Origin: JAICLL01 sp035252155
GTDB lineage: Bacteria > Planctomycetota > Planctomycetia > Pirellulales > JAICIG01
Direction: 5' to 3'
DNA length: 6,339 nt
Assembly: GCA_035252155.1 (NCBI GenBank)
Contig: DATFDL010000700.1
Span: forward strand, 1-6,339
The notes beneath the pieces were generated by a model that saw nothing but the letters and a program-made list of their open reading frames with translations, ran no database searches and was not told the origin of the DNA. Position 1 is the first letter of the stretch; each line of letters opens with the position of its first letter. Positions 5,222-6,339 of this stretch are shown here, one piece after another. The translations under genes were made by a program, and so were the position numbers.

Positions 5222-6339
5222 ATGAGCGTGATCAGAGCGGCGCGGCAAACGTTTGTAGGGACCAAACCTGCCCTTAGCCGGGCCGCGCGCCGCGCCCGGC
5301 GGCGCTGGCGCGCGAGATTCATCGGCGGCGCTCTGATCGCCGGTACGCTCTGGCTTCTCTACGTTGCGATTGCGGCGCATTACCGCCGCGAGCCGCTGAC
5401 TATCGCCGTGAAGCGCACCGACCTTGTCGTCTCGGTGAGCGGCGATGGCATCATCGAAAGCGCCGACAACCTCGATCTTCAAAACCCGGTGCCCGGCCGG
5501 CGTAATATCGTGCAAATCGTGCCCGACGGCAGTTACGTCCGTCAAGGAGACATCGTGCTTCGGCTCGATACCTCCTCGCTCGAAGAAGCCATTGCCGCCG
5601 AACGGGCGGCACTGAGCAAAGCCGAAGCGGCCGTGGTCAGCGCCAAGAAGAATTGGCTGTCGGCCAGCATCGCCGTCGACGAATATGGCAAAGGAATCTA
5701 CGTGCGGCAGCGGCTCGACTTGTCGCGCCATATTCTGACTGCCGAGCAGAGACTGGCCAGTGTCGAGCATTCGCTGGTAAAGATCCAGATTATGTTCCGC
5801 AAAGGTTGGGTTTCGCCGCCCCACGTGGAAGCGATGGAGTTGGCGGTCGAAAAGGAGCAAGCGAATCTGGCGGCGGCCGAGCAGAAGCGAGACGTTTTAG
5901 ACCAATTGACTCGTGTCAAGGTGCTGGCCGAGCTGGCCGGCAAACGCGACGCGGCGGCAGCCCGATTGAAGTCGGCCGAAACGATCGTGCGGACGAGAAC
6001 CGCCAGGATTGGACGGCTCTTGGATGACGTGAAACATTGCACGATGCGTGCGCCGCGCGACGGAATGGTGGTCTATGCCCACGGCCCGCCCGCCGCGAAT
6101 CCGCAGGCATCGCCGGTTGAGCAAAGCGGCATTTATCAGGGAGCCCCGGTGCGCCAATCTCAAACGCTGGTGCGTGTGGCCGACCCCAGCCAGATGCAAG
6201 TCAAATTGTTTTTTCCCCGCGACAAGCTCGGCGAATTGCGCCGCGGTCAGCGAGCGCATGTCAGGGTGCTCGGCCAAGAGCTGCGCGGCGAGATTGCCTC
6301 GATCGCCGATCAGCCCGAAATGGTCGCCTTGCCCGGCCA
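5222..6339 (+). CDS. HlyD/MacA-family periplasmic adaptor (membrane fusion protein), 3' end beyond the window
   Basis: The visible 372 residues are an inner-membrane-anchored periplasmic adaptor of the kind that links ABC or RND transporters to an outer-membrane channel. Residues 1-32 are a cytoplasmic, strongly Arg-rich leader. Residues about 33-52 (FIGGALIAGTLWLLYVAIAA) form one membrane anchor. The first lipoyl-like half is at about 60-117 and includes the family hallmark DGSYVRQGDIVLRLDTSSL. A long alpha-hairpin of charged, Ala-rich heptads runs from about 118 to 270. Its turn lies near FRKGWVSPPHVEAMEL (192-207), the place where these proteins contact the outer-membrane channel. The chain returns to the second lipoyl half at CTMRAPRDGMVVYAHG (273-288). 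A beta-barrel segment, TLVRVADPSQMQVKLFFPRDKLGELRRGQ, starts at about 315. The membrane-proximal end and stop are missing. An ABC permease/ATPase or another transporter gene is expected to the right, but this is not visible. The gene diverges from the GT-C-like gene. Family call is firm; the cargo is unknown. Confidence 0.9.
   Translation, partial: MSVIRAARQTFVGTKPALSRAARRARRRWRARFIGGALIAGTLWLLYVAIAAHYRREPLTIAVKRTDLVVSVSGDGIIESADNLDLQNPVPGRRNIVQIVPDGSYVRQGDIVLRLDTSSLEEAIAAERAALSKAEAAVVSAKKNWLSASIAVDEYGKGIYVRQRLDLSRHILTAEQRLASVEHSLVKIQIMFRKGWVSPPHVEAMELAVEKEQANLAAAEQKRDVLDQLTRVKVLAELAGKRDAAAARLKSAETIVRTRTARIGRLLDDVKHCTMRAPRDGMVVYAHGPPAANPQASPVEQSGIYQGAPVRQSQTLVRVADPSQMQVKLFFPRDKLGELRRGQRAHVRVLGQELRGEIASIADQPEMVALPG

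Noticed and set aside
5090..5860. A 256-codon minus-strand frame opposite the adaptor gene.
   Set aside because: It is antisense to a clear lipoyl/alpha-hairpin adaptor sequence and itself shows no family features.

Overview
The window reads as bacterial chromosome, GC-rich, and most likely from the phylum Planctomycetota (Pirellulales-like). The main reasons are two secreted proteins of types I recognise from that phylum: a TIGR03009-domain protein, and a short secretin/STN N-domain-like protein. No phylogenetic marker gene is present, so this placement is an inference from family recognition. There are five protein genes, two of them cut by the window edges. I see no rRNA, tRNA, CRISPR array, transposase or phage gene.

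Layout. Positions 1-393 (minus) hold the N-terminal 131 codons of a secreted STN-like protein whose C-terminus lies off the left edge. A 280-base divergent intergenic region follows. It contains a strong 23-bp-arm hairpin (536-592) and a possible extended -10 box for the next gene. The TIGR03009 protein is at 674-1741 (plus). It converges on gnd (2009-3445, minus), which encodes a full-length NADP-type 6-phosphogluconate dehydrogenase. The 267 bases between them contain no gene but hold a nested fold-back structure of about 190 bp (1771-1960). Upstream of gnd on the same strand is a 501-residue polytopic membrane protein resembling GT-C (ArnT/PMT-like) glycosyltransferases (3560-5065, minus). 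A 156-base divergent region with back-to-back candidate promoters separates it from an HlyD/MacA-type periplasmic adaptor subunit (5222 to beyond 6339, plus).

How the genes relate. They do not form an evident single pathway. gnd is central metabolism (oxidative pentose phosphate pathway) and appears to have its own Shine-Dalgarno and possibly its own -10 box. The membrane protein and the adaptor are envelope proteins, and the adaptor probably starts an efflux/ABC-transporter operon that continues to the right. The two secreted proteins at the left are divergently transcribed from one intergenic region, which may reflect shared regulation.

The window looks mostly ordinary. The signals the genes do not explain are the two intergenic inverted-repeat elements. 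I found no convincing evidence of a new multi-gene system.
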